This document shows, piece by piece, positions 1 to 8,176 of a stretch of DNA of 43,222 nt. The stretch covers positions 1 through 43,222 of the forward strand of contig JAIXOO010000193.1 of NCBI GenBank assembly GCA_027486765.1. Reading direction: 5' to 3'. The translations under genes were made by a program, and so were the position numbers. Position 1 is the first letter of the stretch. Every line of letters begins with the position of its first letter. A model generated the notes under the pieces. It did no database searches. It saw only the letters and a program-made list of their open reading frames with translations, and was not told where the DNA came from. Source of the DNA: Saprospiraceae bacterium (GTDB lineage: Bacteria; Bacteroidota; Bacteroidia; Chitinophagales; Saprospiraceae).

Positions 1-471
1 CTTAGGTCGCTAAGTTCTTTGGTGATTTAAAAAGAATAGGCTAAAAGAATTGGAAATAACTTGGTCGTAAATTGGCTAATAGGCGCATGGTGCTGTCAAG
101 TAGAGGTTCAAAAATATTGTATGAAACTTGAAAAGCCAATTGCAAGGAATGAAAAAAGTGTGCGAAACTGTTAATTTAAATCTTTTTTCTCCGACCCTTA
201 ACCGCAAAATATGCAAAAAAGTAGAGTTTTTTTAAAAAATTTTCAAAGCAAGGATTGAAATAAAAATTTGCGGCAAAAGCAAAAAACCACCGTTGAGCTC
301 ATTTTTTATGAAAAGCCACCAAAAATTATTTTCTTTTTTGAAAAAAGCCCCAACGTACAAGGTCAAGTTAAAGCTGTGGTTTGCTACAATTCCAAAAATG
401 CAAATGGCCTGCTCAACGAGCAAGCCATAAGACGTGGGAATTGGGGAGTTTGGTTGCCTTATAGATATGGG
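1..471. other. Left-edge stretch without a supported gene
   Basis: This stretch is AT-rich with many A and T runs. The open frames on both strands are short and look compositional, with no recognisable domain. The minus-strand frame at 232-423 encodes a hydrophobic, low-complexity peptide and is not called. The stretch lies downstream of the PhoD-like gene, and I see no strong terminator hairpin, tRNA or repeat in it. Confidence 0.5.
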
Positions 472-1530
472 TTAAAATTCAACTTTAAAAAACTCAACAT
501 TGTTCAAACCACGTGCTTCCATCGTGATTTTAGGCGTAGCTCCCGACCAATCGATGCGCAGAATGCCAAAACTGCGTTGATTGACCAAAGGAGAGACCCG
601 GAATCGATTGGGCTCAGTCGTATTGCCTGCATAGGCATGGGTAAGGCCACTGGAGGTGAAGTCGTACAGTGGATACCCCAAACCCGTCAGCTCCATTTTG
701 GACACTTCCGAAATATGGCGGTCCCCACTGATGAGCATGGTTTTGGTAGGTTTAATTTGTGCCAATAAGTCCAGCAGCCGTTTGCGGGCGACGGGGAAGT
801 TGGCCCATTTTTCAAAAGCGTGTTCATCGTGGATGAATTGAACACCGCACCCAATGATGTGGATTTGGGCGGTACTGTTGCGCAGTTCTGCTTCTAGCCA
901 TTTCCACTGGGCTTCACCTAGCATATCCCCCGTTTCATTGACAAAATAGCGCGGAGTGCCTCCTGGATTCGCTTTCAGTTCGTCGCGAAAATAACGACCA
1001 TCCAGCAAGATGAATTTGACCTGCCGCCCTGCTGGCCCGATTGTATAGGCTTGATAGGCTCCTTCGTGTTTCCAAACGGGGTCGGAGAGCGGAACATCCA
1101 AAAATTTCAACATCAACTCCTTGCTCTGCCGCCTCTTGGAATAATTTTTATCTCCGTCATTTACCCCATAATCATGGTCGTCCCAAATGCCCATGATCGA
1201 ACTTTCCGCGCACAATTTATTGTAATCAGGCTGGCTACTCACCTTGTGGTACATCCTGGCCATTGCCTGCATGTTATCCGTATCGGCATAAATGTTGTCA
1301 CCCAACCATACCCACAAATCTGGCTGATTCAATAAGATGGATTTCCACATAGCCTGATCCTTTTCCTGGTTGTTGCAGGAACCAAAGGCGATGGTGCTTA
1401 GTTGTTGTTGGAAATCAATGGGGCGATCAACTGCTTTGTCAGGATAAGTTGACAAAATAGCCGCAATGCCTTGTGTCCCAAGTGAGGTAAACAGGCATAC
1501 ACAACAAATGAGGGAACAAATAATTTTCAT
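472..1530 (-). CDS. PhoD-like metallophosphatase (alkaline phosphatase D family)
   Basis: This is a 352-residue exported protein with an N-terminal signal peptide of about 24 residues. PhoD-family metallophosphoesterase motifs appear in order: FGSC (49-52), GDNIYAD (77-83), WDDHDYGVND (116-125), LLDGRYFRDE (175-184) and SGDRH (268-272). These carry the Asp, Asn and His residues that bind the metals. The family hydrolyses phosphomonoesters or phosphodiesters outside the cytoplasm; the substrate cannot be read here. The start is an ATG directly before the signal peptide. It is the last gene of a minus-strand run after the Gfo/Idh gene, 161 bp downstream of it, so it may have its own promoter. 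The protein is shorter than Bacillus PhoD and resembles the compact Bacteroidota forms. Confidence 0.88.
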   Translation of the reverse strand: MKIICSLICCVCLFTSLGTQGIAAILSTYPDKAVDRPIDFQQQLSTIAFGSCNNQEKDQAMWKSILLNQPDLWVWLGDNIYADTDNMQAMARMYHKVSSQPDYNKLCAESSIMGIWDDHDYGVNDGDKNYSKRRQSKELMLKFLDVPLSDPVWKHEGAYQAYTIGPAGRQVKFILLDGRYFRDELKANPGGTPRYFVNETGDMLGEAQWKWLEAELRNSTAQIHIIGCGVQFIHDEHAFEKWANFPVARKRLLDLLAQIKPTKTMLISGDRHISEVSKMELTGLGYPLYDFTSSGLTHAYAGNTTEPNRFRVSPLVNQRSFGILRIDWSGATPKITMEARGLNNVEFFKVEF

Positions 1531-1661
1531 GAGCAGTTTCTGGTCTATAAACCCATTCTCCGCAAACCTTTACAATTTACAGCCGATCTGATGACTCAAT
1601 CCAAAGTTTCCGTATTTCAGCAAGAATTTCGGGATTTTCGGTAAGAATTTTAAGTTTTTTG

Positions 1662-1676
1662 GTAAAACTGTTTTAC
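1662..1676. promoter_or_regulatory. Perfect inverted repeat GTAAAAC-T-GTTTTAC
   Basis: Two 7-bp arms flank a single T in the gap between the Gfo/Idh stop and the PhoD start, about 130 bp upstream of the latter. It could be an operator for the phosphatase gene or part of an upstream 3' end. No T-tract typical of a terminator follows on the minus strand. The assignment is weak. Confidence 0.25.
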
Positions 1677-1691
1677 AAAATTCACAGATTT

Positions 1692-2681
1692 TTATTCAAC
1701 ATTTTCCATGGGGAAACTCAAGCCAATTTGCCGACGGATTTCATCCAAAAGCTCCATTCTGGCCAGGGTATAATCCAGCTCCAGACCGGGACTTTCAGTG
1801 AGCCCAGCCGACACGCAGCGCATGACCTCCTGGGCTTCGAAGGTATAACCATGAACTTCCTGATTGAATTGGAAAAACTCGGGGCGTTTTCCCTCGCGCA
1901 ACAAACTCATCGTAGTCATTTCGTGAAAACGGCTGTGAAAATGGATAGTCCCCGTCTCTCCATAAATAAAGGCTTCGGACTTGGTGCCCATGCGGATGGT
2001 GGTGTGGAGATGAGAAAGGGCGCCGTTTTGGTGCCGTAAAATGATGGCGGTATCTTCGTCAACTCCGGTGGATCCAATGTAGGCCTTGGCGGTCACTTCA
2101 GTGGGCATTCCCAGTACCAAGGTCGCCAAAAAGAGCGGATACACTCCAATGTCCAACAAGGCACCACCACCCAATTCTGGATTGAATAAGCGCCCTTCAG
2201 GCTCGAAAGGAGGTTTAAAGCCAAAATCAGCTTTTACCCCCAGGATTTCCCCAATTTGCCCCTCTGCAATGAGTTGCAGCATTTTTTGGGTGGTGGGTAA
2301 AAAACGTGTCCAGAAAGCCTCCATCAAAAAAGTTTGCTGGGTGCGGGCCTCCTGCACCATTTGCCGAGCTTCGTGAATGTTGATGGAAAAGGGTTTTTCA
2401 CACAACACCGGAATTTGATGGGCCAGGCAAAACAGGGTGTTTTCGCGGTGTAAATTATTGGGCGTAGCAATGTATACCGCATCAAGATCGGGGCACTGGA
2501 TGATGTCCTCATAGGCACCATAGCAATGACTGGCACCATATTGCCGAGCAAATTCAGTCGATCGGTCCAAATCTCGTGAAGCCACTGCCGTGAGTTTAGC
2601 TCCCGGTGTTTTTGCCAAATCTGCTGCAAATTTGTGGGCGATGCGCCCCAGGCCGATGATGCCCCAGTTGAAAGTATTCAT
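1692..2681 (-). CDS. Gfo/Idh/MocA family oxidoreductase
   Basis: This is a 329-residue cytoplasmic NAD(P)-dependent oxidoreductase. The Rossmann dinucleotide motif GLGRIA is at 10-15, the TPNNLH segment at 73-78, and the family EKP signature at 95-97. GGGALLDIGVYP at 171-182 supplies the usual Asp/Tyr active-site region. The sequence is closest in style to the dihydrodiol/glucose-fructose dehydrogenase branch of sugar dehydrogenases; the substrate is unknown. The gene follows the M20 amidohydrolase on the same strand. The whole 140-bp gap between them is filled by a long iterated-word hairpin, whose arm ends only a few bases before this ATG. The start at 2681 is the only sensible ATG before the Rossmann strand. 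Confidence 0.9.
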   Translation of the reverse strand: MNTFNWGIIGLGRIAHKFAADLAKTPGAKLTAVASRDLDRSTEFARQYGASHCYGAYEDIIQCPDLDAVYIATPNNLHRENTLFCLAHQIPVLCEKPFSINIHEARQMVQEARTQQTFLMEAFWTRFLPTTQKMLQLIAEGQIGEILGVKADFGFKPPFEPEGRLFNPELGGGALLDIGVYPLFLATLVLGMPTEVTAKAYIGSTGVDEDTAIILRHQNGALSHLHTTIRMGTKSEAFIYGETGTIHFHSRFHEMTTMSLLREGKRPEFFQFNQEVHGYTFEAQEVMRCVSAGLTESPGLELDYTLARMELLDEIRRQIGLSFPMENVE

Positions 2682-2685
2682 TAGA

Positions 2686-2822
2686 GTTGAGGAGTTGAGA
2701 AGTTGAGGGAAGTTGAGGAAGGTTTAGGAAGGTTTAGGCTGCCGCGAGCGATTTTGACAAAGTCCTTGTCAAAATCGCTCGCGGCAGCCTAAACCTTCTC
2801 AACCTCCCTCAACCTTCTCAAC
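2686..2822. repeat. Iterated-word hairpin element 1
   Basis: A perfect 32-bp stem (2729-2760 with 2766-2797) closes a 5-nt loop. Outside it the left arm is a run of related words: GTTGAGGA, GTTGAGAA, GTTGAGGGAA, GTTGAGGAA, GGTTTAGGAA, GGTTTAGGCT. The right arm carries the complementary CTCAACC-type words. The element fills the gap between the stop codon of the M20 gene and the start of the Gfo/Idh gene, and its right arm touches the M20 stop. The core contains GCGATTTTGACAAAG (2748-2762), which recurs exactly in element 3. An intrinsic terminator is possible, but there is no T-tract and the downstream ATG is adjacent. Confidence 0.9.
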
Positions 2823-4129
2823 TATTTCTTGAATAATTGCAAAGCCGCTTCACTCATTGCCGCTACCCCCGTTTTGATGGTGGGTTCTGGTACCGGGCAA
2901 AACAGGGAAGAGTGCAATGGAGGCAATTGAATTTCACCTTTGGCCGCTTTTTCAGCCTGTGCAGGGTCTTGGGTGCCGAGCCAGAAGAGGAAAATGGGTA
3001 CTTTTTCGGGGGTACGACCAAACAAGGCGAAATCCTCACCCGCCATGGAAGGTTCTACCTCCTGGATTTGGGCTGTGCCAAAGGTGCTTTTGAAATGGTT
3101 GACCACCCGTTCGGTTAAGGCAGGGTCGTTATAAGTTGAGGGGGTCTCTTCGGGGCGCATGGTGATTTTGGGGAATTTACTTTCGGGCAAACCCGCCGCG
3201 ATCGCCTCGCCCCGGCAAATCCGGCCAATTTTTTCAATCGTATTTTTGCGCACCTGATCGGAATAGGAGCGCATCGTCAACTGCAACTGCACTTCATTGG
3301 GGATGACATTGCCCTTGGCACCACCGTGGATGGCCCCAACGGTGACCACCGCAGGCTCCAACGGGGAAGTTTCCCGACTGACAATGGTTTGTAGCGTAGT
3401 GATGATGCGGGCCGACAGCACGATGGGGTCGATGGTGGTATGTGGATACGCTCCATGCCCACCTTGACCATACACCGTAATATCCATGAAGTCGACATTG
3501 GCCAGGGTGTACTCTTTGCGGAAGCCGATGCGCCCAGCGGCCAGAGTGGGGCTGACGTGGGTTGCGAGGGCGTAATCTGGTTTGGGGAATTTGCTGTACA
3601 AGCCTTCCTTGAGCATGGCTTTGGCGCCACCGCTGCGTTCTTCAGCGGGTTGGCCCACCATGATTAGGGTGCCGCTCCATTTGGATTTCATTTTGGCCAG
3701 GGTACGGGCAGCTCCCGTCCATACGGTCATGTGTACATCGTGGCCACAGGCATGCATGACGCCGACAGTGTTGCCACTTTCATCTTTGGTCTTGACCTGA
3801 CTAGCGTAGGTTTTTCCGGTTTCTTCCACTACGGGTAGGGCATCCATGTCGGCGCGGATGAGCACGGTAGGGCCGGGGCCATTTTTCAAAATGCCTACAA
3901 CGCCAGTACCTCCGAAGTTTTCGGTGACCTGAAAACCCGCTTGACGTAACTCTTCGGCCAGGCGTTTGGCCGTGTTGGTCTCGTAAAAGGAGAGTTCGGG
4001 ATTTTGGTGGAGGTGGAGGTAGAGTTTTTCCAGGTGTGGGTAATCCTGGTTGCTGAGGTCTTTGGCTGTTTGGGCCAGCAAAGGCGTGCAAAACAACAGG
4101 CAAAATATGGCATAAATGGTTTGGCGCAT
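2822..4129 (-). CDS. Secreted M20 family amidohydrolase/peptidase
   Basis: This is a 435-residue member of the M20D amidohydrolase group (N-acyl-amino-acid, hippurate and IAA-amino acid hydrolases). A signal peptide (about 1-20) indicates periplasmic or surface location, which is unusual for the classical cytoplasmic enzymes but common in Bacteroidota. Dinuclear metal motifs are visible: RADMDALP (92-99), HACGHDVH (126-133), PAEE (161-164) with the catalytic Glu, and MAGEDF near residue 378. A GHGAYPH segment marks the dimerisation/lid domain. It probably hydrolyses amide-linked acyl or aryl amino acids. It is the first gene of a minus-strand set; the thioredoxin-like gene diverges from it 150 bp away. 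Confidence 0.92.
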   Translation of the reverse strand: MRQTIYAIFCLLFCTPLLAQTAKDLSNQDYPHLEKLYLHLHQNPELSFYETNTAKRLAEELRQAGFQVTENFGGTGVVGILKNGPGPTVLIRADMDALPVVEETGKTYASQVKTKDESGNTVGVMHACGHDVHMTVWTGAARTLAKMKSKWSGTLIMVGQPAEERSGGAKAMLKEGLYSKFPKPDYALATHVSPTLAAGRIGFRKEYTLANVDFMDITVYGQGGHGAYPHTTIDPIVLSARIITTLQTIVSRETSPLEPAVVTVGAIHGGAKGNVIPNEVQLQLTMRSYSDQVRKNTIEKIGRICRGEAIAAGLPESKFPKITMRPEETPSTYNDPALTERVVNHFKSTFGTAQIQEVEPSMAGEDFALFGRTPEKVPIFLFWLGTQDPAQAEKAAKGEIQLPPLHSSLFCPVPEPTIKTGVAAMSEAALQLFKK

Positions 4130-4231
4130 GGATGAAATTTTTCAGGCGGGCAAATTAAGGAAAAAGGGGGTTATATTGTCATGGAAGGAAAAGGATATTC
4201 ACAAAATGAGATCTGCATGTTGTTAAAGTTA

Positions 4232-4239
4232 TAAATTTG
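4232..4239 (+). promoter_or_regulatory. Bacteroidota-type -7 box TAAATTTG
   Basis: The octamer matches the TAnnTTTG consensus of the Bacteroidota primary sigma factor exactly. It lies 41 nt before the ATG of the thioredoxin-like gene. No clear -33 TTG sits at the usual spacing, so the promoter call is tentative. Confidence 0.35.
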
Positions 4240-4279
4240 GCAATCGAGCAAAAAAGCTTAAATCTAAAGGAAGTTAAAT

Positions 4280-4795
4280 ATGAATAGCAAGCAAAAAATA
4301 ATTTTGTTCTTTATCCTATTTGTGCTGGTAGGAATGACAGGTTTTTACCTCTGGTACAATGCTAGCCCGTTGCAAGTACCAAAAGCTCCCTTGCGAGCCG
4401 AAGTAACCCAACTTCCTGCTGAACTCCCCTTTTTGGCTTTAACCCCTTTTGTCTACCCGCCCACAAACCAAAAAAGCATCATCTTTTACTTCCACCCCGA
4501 ATGTGATCATTGTGGCTTTGAGGCAGATGATATTCAGAAGCGACTGGCTGATTTTCAGGCTACCCAATTGATCTGGATCAGCCCGGCGGATAGTGCTACT
4601 ATTCGCCAATTTGCAAAACAATATCAATTGGATCAAGCACCGAATATCCATTGGATGAGTGATACAGCTAACGTGTTCCCAAAAATGTTTAACCCGGATC
4701 TCTTGCCGTCTTCCTGGGTTTTTGATCGGAATGGCAGCTTGCTCAAACACTTTAATGGGCAGACTAAATTGGAGACTTTGTTAAAATATTTATAA
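4280..4795 (+). CDS. Membrane-anchored thioredoxin-like protein (TlpA/redoxin type)
   Basis: This is a 171-residue protein with an uncleaved-looking N-terminal membrane segment (about 7-26) followed by a thioredoxin-fold domain. The active-site motif CDHC is at residues 75-78 after the expected strand (IIFYFHPE). The C-terminal part has the segment SSWVFDRNGSLLKHF, the usual strand-turn-strand of TlpA-like reductases. The CxxC faces the periplasm, so a role in thiol-disulfide exchange is likely, with the partner unknown. The N-terminal half is shorter than in cytochrome-c-maturation ResA, and no ccm or other redox genes are nearby. The ATG at 4280 directly precedes the hydrophobic segment. 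Confidence 0.8.
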   Translation: MNSKQKIILFFILFVLVGMTGFYLWYNASPLQVPKAPLRAEVTQLPAELPFLALTPFVYPPTNQKSIIFYFHPECDHCGFEADDIQKRLADFQATQLIWISPADSATIRQFAKQYQLDQAPNIHWMSDTANVFPKMFNPDLLPSSWVFDRNGSLLKHFNGQTKLETLLKYL

Positions 4796-4896
4796 CGGTA
4801 CCTGCTCACGACGTAAGCCCTATTTGTTGAAAATATTTAAGGGGACCTGATATAACTAATTTTCAAAACTCCTATCTTCCCCTCCAAACCTACACC

Positions 4897-6192
4897 ATGC
4901 TCGCACTACTCGGCTTTGCCACCATCGCCACTTTTTTAGCCCTCATCATGACCAAACGAATGGGCGTAATGACCGCTTTGGTTTTGGTCCCCATTGTATT
5001 TGGCCTCTTGGCCGGGGTGAAACCCGTGGAATTGGGTGAAATGATCCTGGCGGGTATCAAACAAGTGGCCCCAACGGGAATTCTGCTGATGTTTGCGGTT
5101 TTGTACTTTGCCACCATGCTGGATGCGGGTTTGTTTGATCCGGTGATTGCGGGCATTGTGCGAGCTGTAAAAGGCGATCCACTCAAGGTTTTGCTGGGTA
5201 CCGCTGTCCTCACCATGATCGTACACCTGGATGGAGATGGTACCGCCACCTTTATGATTGTCCTGTCTGCCTTTGTGCCGATTTACAAACAATTGGGCAT
5301 CAATCGGCTGATGTTGGCAGGTATTGTGGCGCTGAGTGTAGGCCCTTTGCACCTGGTGCCCTGGTCGGGTACTTCCGCCCGGGCGATTTCAACCCTGAAT
5401 ACGAATGCAGCCACTATTTTTAACCCCAATGTACCCGCCATCCTGGGGGGCGTTTTGTGGGTTTTGCTGGTTGCTTACATTTGGGGCAAGCGGGAGCGCA
5501 AACGCATCGGTATCCTCGATTTGCAATACCATCCCGCCGACAATTTGAATGAAGAACAAAAACGTTTGCGGCGGCCCAAACTCATTTGGTTCAACGCCAT
5601 ATTCACCATCTTGCTCATTGTCACCTTGATGAAAGCCTGGGTGCCGACGGCGGTGTTGTTTTTGGTGGCGAGTATGATTGTGCTGTTGATCAATTACCCC
5701 AAACTGGCCGATCAGCAAAAAATCCTGCGCAATCATGGCATGAACATCTTTATGGTGTCGAGTATGATTTTTGCGGCGGGGGTCTTTTCTGGTATTTTGG
5801 GTGGCTCGAAAATGATTGATGCGATGGCCAATGCCCTGGTGGCTTTGATTCCGGCTCAACAAGCCAACTTGTTGCCCACCTTGACTGCAATCACCAGTTT
5901 GCCGGCGAGCATCCTCTTTACTCCTGATGCTTATTATTTCGGGGTAGTGCCGATTTTGAGCCAAACTGCTACTGAATTTGGAATCGATAAACTGGAAATT
6001 GGCCGTGCGGCTTTGCTGGGGCAAATGACGGTGGGCTTCCCGATCAGTCCACTGACTGCTTCTACCTTTTTATTGGTGGGCTTAGCGGAAGTGGATTTGG
6101 GCGAACACCAAAGATTTACCTTTTTCTGGGCCTGGGGTACCACCATTGTGATGACCATAGTAGCCTTGCTCACGGGATCGATACACCTCTAA
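4897..6192 (+). CDS. CitMHS-family citrate/organic anion transporter
   Basis: This is a 431-residue integral membrane protein with about 11-12 hydrophobic segments, the length of CitMHS (TC 2.A.11) permeases. The segments VHLDGDGTATFMI and GPLHLVPWSGTSARAIS are polar, conserved-looking stretches inside otherwise hydrophobic sequence, expected for the substrate and cation path. Known members import citrate as a metal complex with protons. The real substrate here may differ, because the gene lies 44 bp upstream of an AtuA-type DUF1446 gene, suggesting joint transport and metabolism of an organic acid. Start ATG 4897 lies directly before the first membrane segment. No regulator is adjacent. Confidence 0.87.
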   Translation: MLALLGFATIATFLALIMTKRMGVMTALVLVPIVFGLLAGVKPVELGEMILAGIKQVAPTGILLMFAVLYFATMLDAGLFDPVIAGIVRAVKGDPLKVLLGTAVLTMIVHLDGDGTATFMIVLSAFVPIYKQLGINRLMLAGIVALSVGPLHLVPWSGTSARAISTLNTNAATIFNPNVPAILGGVLWVLLVAYIWGKRERKRIGILDLQYHPADNLNEEQKRLRRPKLIWFNAIFTILLIVTLMKAWVPTAVLFLVASMIVLLINYPKLADQQKILRNHGMNIFMVSSMIFAAGVFSGILGGSKMIDAMANALVALIPAQQANLLPTLTAITSLPASILFTPDAYYFGVVPILSQTATEFGIDKLEIGRAALLGQMTVGFPISPLTASTFLLVGLAEVDLGEHQRFTFFWAWGTTIVMTIVALLTGSIHL

Positions 6193-6236
6193 AGTGCGAT
6201 AAAAAATAGGGGCTCATTTTGCCCAACTACTAAGTC

Positions 6237-7562
6237 ATGGGAAAAGCAAAAATCAGAATTGGTTGCGGTGCGGGATTTTCCGGAGATAGGCTGGAGCCTG
6301 CGGTCATTCTGGCCGAAAAAGGCGAGCTGGATTACCTCGTGCTTGAATGCCTGGCCGAGCGCACCATTGCGTTGGCACAAAAACGCAAGTTGCAAGATCC
6401 TGAGCAGGGCTACGACCCCTTGTTGGAGCGCCGCATTCGCTCTTTATTGCCATTGTTGGTGCAAAACAAAATCCGCTTGATCAGCAATATGGGGGCGGCA
6501 AATCCGATTGCGGGCGCGCAAAAAATCATCGATATTGCCCGGGAACTTGGGCTATCCATCAGTGTAGCGGCCATCACGGGCGATGATGTTTTGGCAAAAA
6601 TTGACTCAAGCTGGCCTGCCTTGGAAACGGGGGCAGCCCTGGAAAAATCAGGCCCAATTATTTCTGCCAATGCGTACTTAGGTATAGAACCGATTATGGA
6701 AGCCTTACAAAGTGAGGCCCAAATTATCCTTACCGGTCGAGTCGCCGATCCCTCGCTGTTTTTGGCCCCGATGATTCATGAATTTGGCTGGAAAACGGAT
6801 GATTACGCATTAGTGGGCAAAGGGACGGTTATTGGTCATTTGCTTGAATGTGCAGGGCATATCACCGGAGGCTATTTTGCTGATCCGATCAAAAAGCCGG
6901 TGGCCGGAATGGCGGAATTGGGACATCCATTTGCCGATGTTTTCCCGGATGGTTCCGCAGTGATCAGCAAAGTGGAAGGCACCGGCGGCGTGGTTAATTT
7001 ACAAACTGCCAAGGAGCAACTTTTGTATGAGGTCATCAATCCTTACGAATATTTCACCCCCGATGTCATTGCGGATTTTACCACGGTACACCTGAGTGAA
7101 TCCGGGCCGGATCAGGTAAGTGTGCGTGGAGGTACCGGGAAAAACAAACCAGCGACCTACAAAGTGAGTGTGGGCTACAAAGCCTTTTTCCTGGGCGAGG
7201 GTGAAATTTCCTATGCAGGTTCGGCGGCTCTGGAACGGGCGGAACTGGCAGGTGAAATTTTGACCCGACGCTTGAAGGACCAGTTTCCCGACCTACGCAT
7301 CGATTACATTGGCAGCAGCTCGGTGCACCGTAGCAATTTTGGACATTCGGCGGTACCTTACGAGATCAGGGTGCGGGCAGTAGCCAAAGCCAGTTCGGCC
7401 AGCCAGGCCGCCTTGATTGGAGAAGAGGTGGAAGCCTTGTATACCAATGGCCCGGCGGGTGGGGGAGGCGTGCGCAAAGGAGTGAATGAAGTGATTGGGA
7501 TTGTGTCGGTATTGTTGGATCGGGGAGTGGTGGAACCCGAAGTGACCATTTTTACAATGTAA
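6237..7562 (+). CDS. AtuA-type acyclic terpene utilisation family protein (DUF1446)
   Basis: This is a 441-residue protein of the DUF1446/AtuA family. Family hallmarks are the N-terminal IRIGCGAGFSGDR, ISNMGAANPIAG, SANAYLG, and the C-terminal region with TNGPAGGGGVRKG. Pseudomonas AtuA belongs to the citronellol/geraniol catabolic cluster, but its reaction is not firmly established. Full-length AtuA proteins have about 590 residues and carry a small C-terminal domain; here that domain is a separate downstream gene (7852-8151). No acyl-CoA carboxylase genes of the atu pathway are in the window. The CitMHS transporter 44 bp upstream is probably co-transcribed and functionally linked. Confidence 0.85.
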   Translation: MGKAKIRIGCGAGFSGDRLEPAVILAEKGELDYLVLECLAERTIALAQKRKLQDPEQGYDPLLERRIRSLLPLLVQNKIRLISNMGAANPIAGAQKIIDIARELGLSISVAAITGDDVLAKIDSSWPALETGAALEKSGPIISANAYLGIEPIMEALQSEAQIILTGRVADPSLFLAPMIHEFGWKTDDYALVGKGTVIGHLLECAGHITGGYFADPIKKPVAGMAELGHPFADVFPDGSAVISKVEGTGGVVNLQTAKEQLLYEVINPYEYFTPDVIADFTTVHLSESGPDQVSVRGGTGKNKPATYKVSVGYKAFFLGEGEISYAGSAALERAELAGEILTRRLKDQFPDLRIDYIGSSSVHRSNFGHSAVPYEIRVRAVAKASSASQAALIGEEVEALYTNGPAGGGGVRKGVNEVIGIVSVLLDRGVVEPEVTIFTM

Positions 7563-7590
7563 GCTTTATGTGAGTTCTGAACTGTTGGAT

Positions 7591-7811
7591 TTTTTTACCG
7601 CAGAGTTTCGCAGAGTACCCGCAGAGTACCCGCAGAGTTTATTAGTTTTTAGGAGTTTTGCCACCTTCGGTGGCTGGAGGCCTGACTCTATTAAATTTTG
7701 ATTGTTTGTAATAGTGTTCATTCAATGCGCCTCTGAGTAATCCTAGCCACCTTTGGTGGCCCAAACTCCGTGAAACTCTGTGTGAACTCTGCGAAACTCT
7801 GCGGTAAAAAA
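7591..7811. repeat. Iterated-word hairpin element 2 with nested GCCACC palindromes
   Basis: The outer arms form a perfect 26-bp inverted repeat (7591-7616 with 7786-7811), starting TTTTTTACCGCAGAG. The left arm repeats CGCAGAGT words four times (CGCAGAGTTT, then CGCAGAGTACC twice, then CGCAGAGTTT), and the right arm carries AACTCTGCG words. Inside are two short stem-loops, GCCACCTTCGGTGGC (7660-7674) and GCCACCTTTGGTGGC (7746-7760). These sit in a second level of pairing, GGAGTTTTGCCACC with GGTGGCCCAAACTCC. It occupies almost all of the 289-bp gap between the AtuA-type gene and its C-terminal domain gene. Confidence 0.9.
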
Positions 7812-7851
7812 TGTTGTTTTGGTCGCATTTCAGTACTATTAACTTTGACCT

Positions 7852-8151
7852 ATGAAACTCTACAACATCGCCCACAGCCGCGCCGGCGACAAAGGAAATA
7901 CCCTCACCCTGTCCCTGATCCCGTATCAAGAGACGGATTACGACTTGCTTTGTGACTCAGTCACGGCAGAAAGGGTAAAAGCCCATTTGAAAGACGTCGT
8001 TGCAGGTGAAATCATTCGCTACGAGTTGCAGAATATCCATGCCTTGCTGTTTGTTTGCCAACAGGCCTTGATGGGGGGCGTAACAACCTCGCTAGCGATG
8101 GATACGCACGGCAAGGCATTGAGCTATGCGCTTTTGGAAATGGAACTTTAA
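7852..8151 (+). CDS. AtuA-related C-terminal domain protein (stand-alone)
   Basis: This is a 99-residue protein starting MKLYNIAHSRAGDKGNT. It matches the small domain that ends long AtuA proteins, with the AHSRAGDKGNT motif, and its terminal SYALLEMEL. In many bacteria this domain is fused to DUF1446; here it is encoded separately, 289 bp downstream, with a 221-bp hairpin element between. The two products probably assemble. The stop codon is 25 bp before the start of the next gene, so it is likely co-transcribed with the deaminase-like gene. The function of the domain is unknown. Confidence 0.8.
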   Translation: MKLYNIAHSRAGDKGNTLTLSLIPYQETDYDLLCDSVTAERVKAHLKDVVAGEIIRYELQNIHALLFVCQQALMGGVTTSLAMDTHGKALSYALLEMEL

Positions 8152-8176
8152 TCAGTTTGGGATAAAAACCGCCCTT

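Noticed and set aside
268..768. 166-codon plus-strand open frame at the left edge
   Set aside because: Its second half is antisense to the PhoD-like gene and its first half is AT-rich low complexity without a domain.
2721..2740. Telomere-like GGTTTAGG words
   Set aside because: There are only two to four copies, followed by the complementary strand in the same element, internal to a chromosome-like gene run.
8126..8176. Upstream in-frame start for the NagB/AgaI-like gene
   Set aside because: It would overlap the end of the preceding gene and add 17 residues unlike the family N-terminus.
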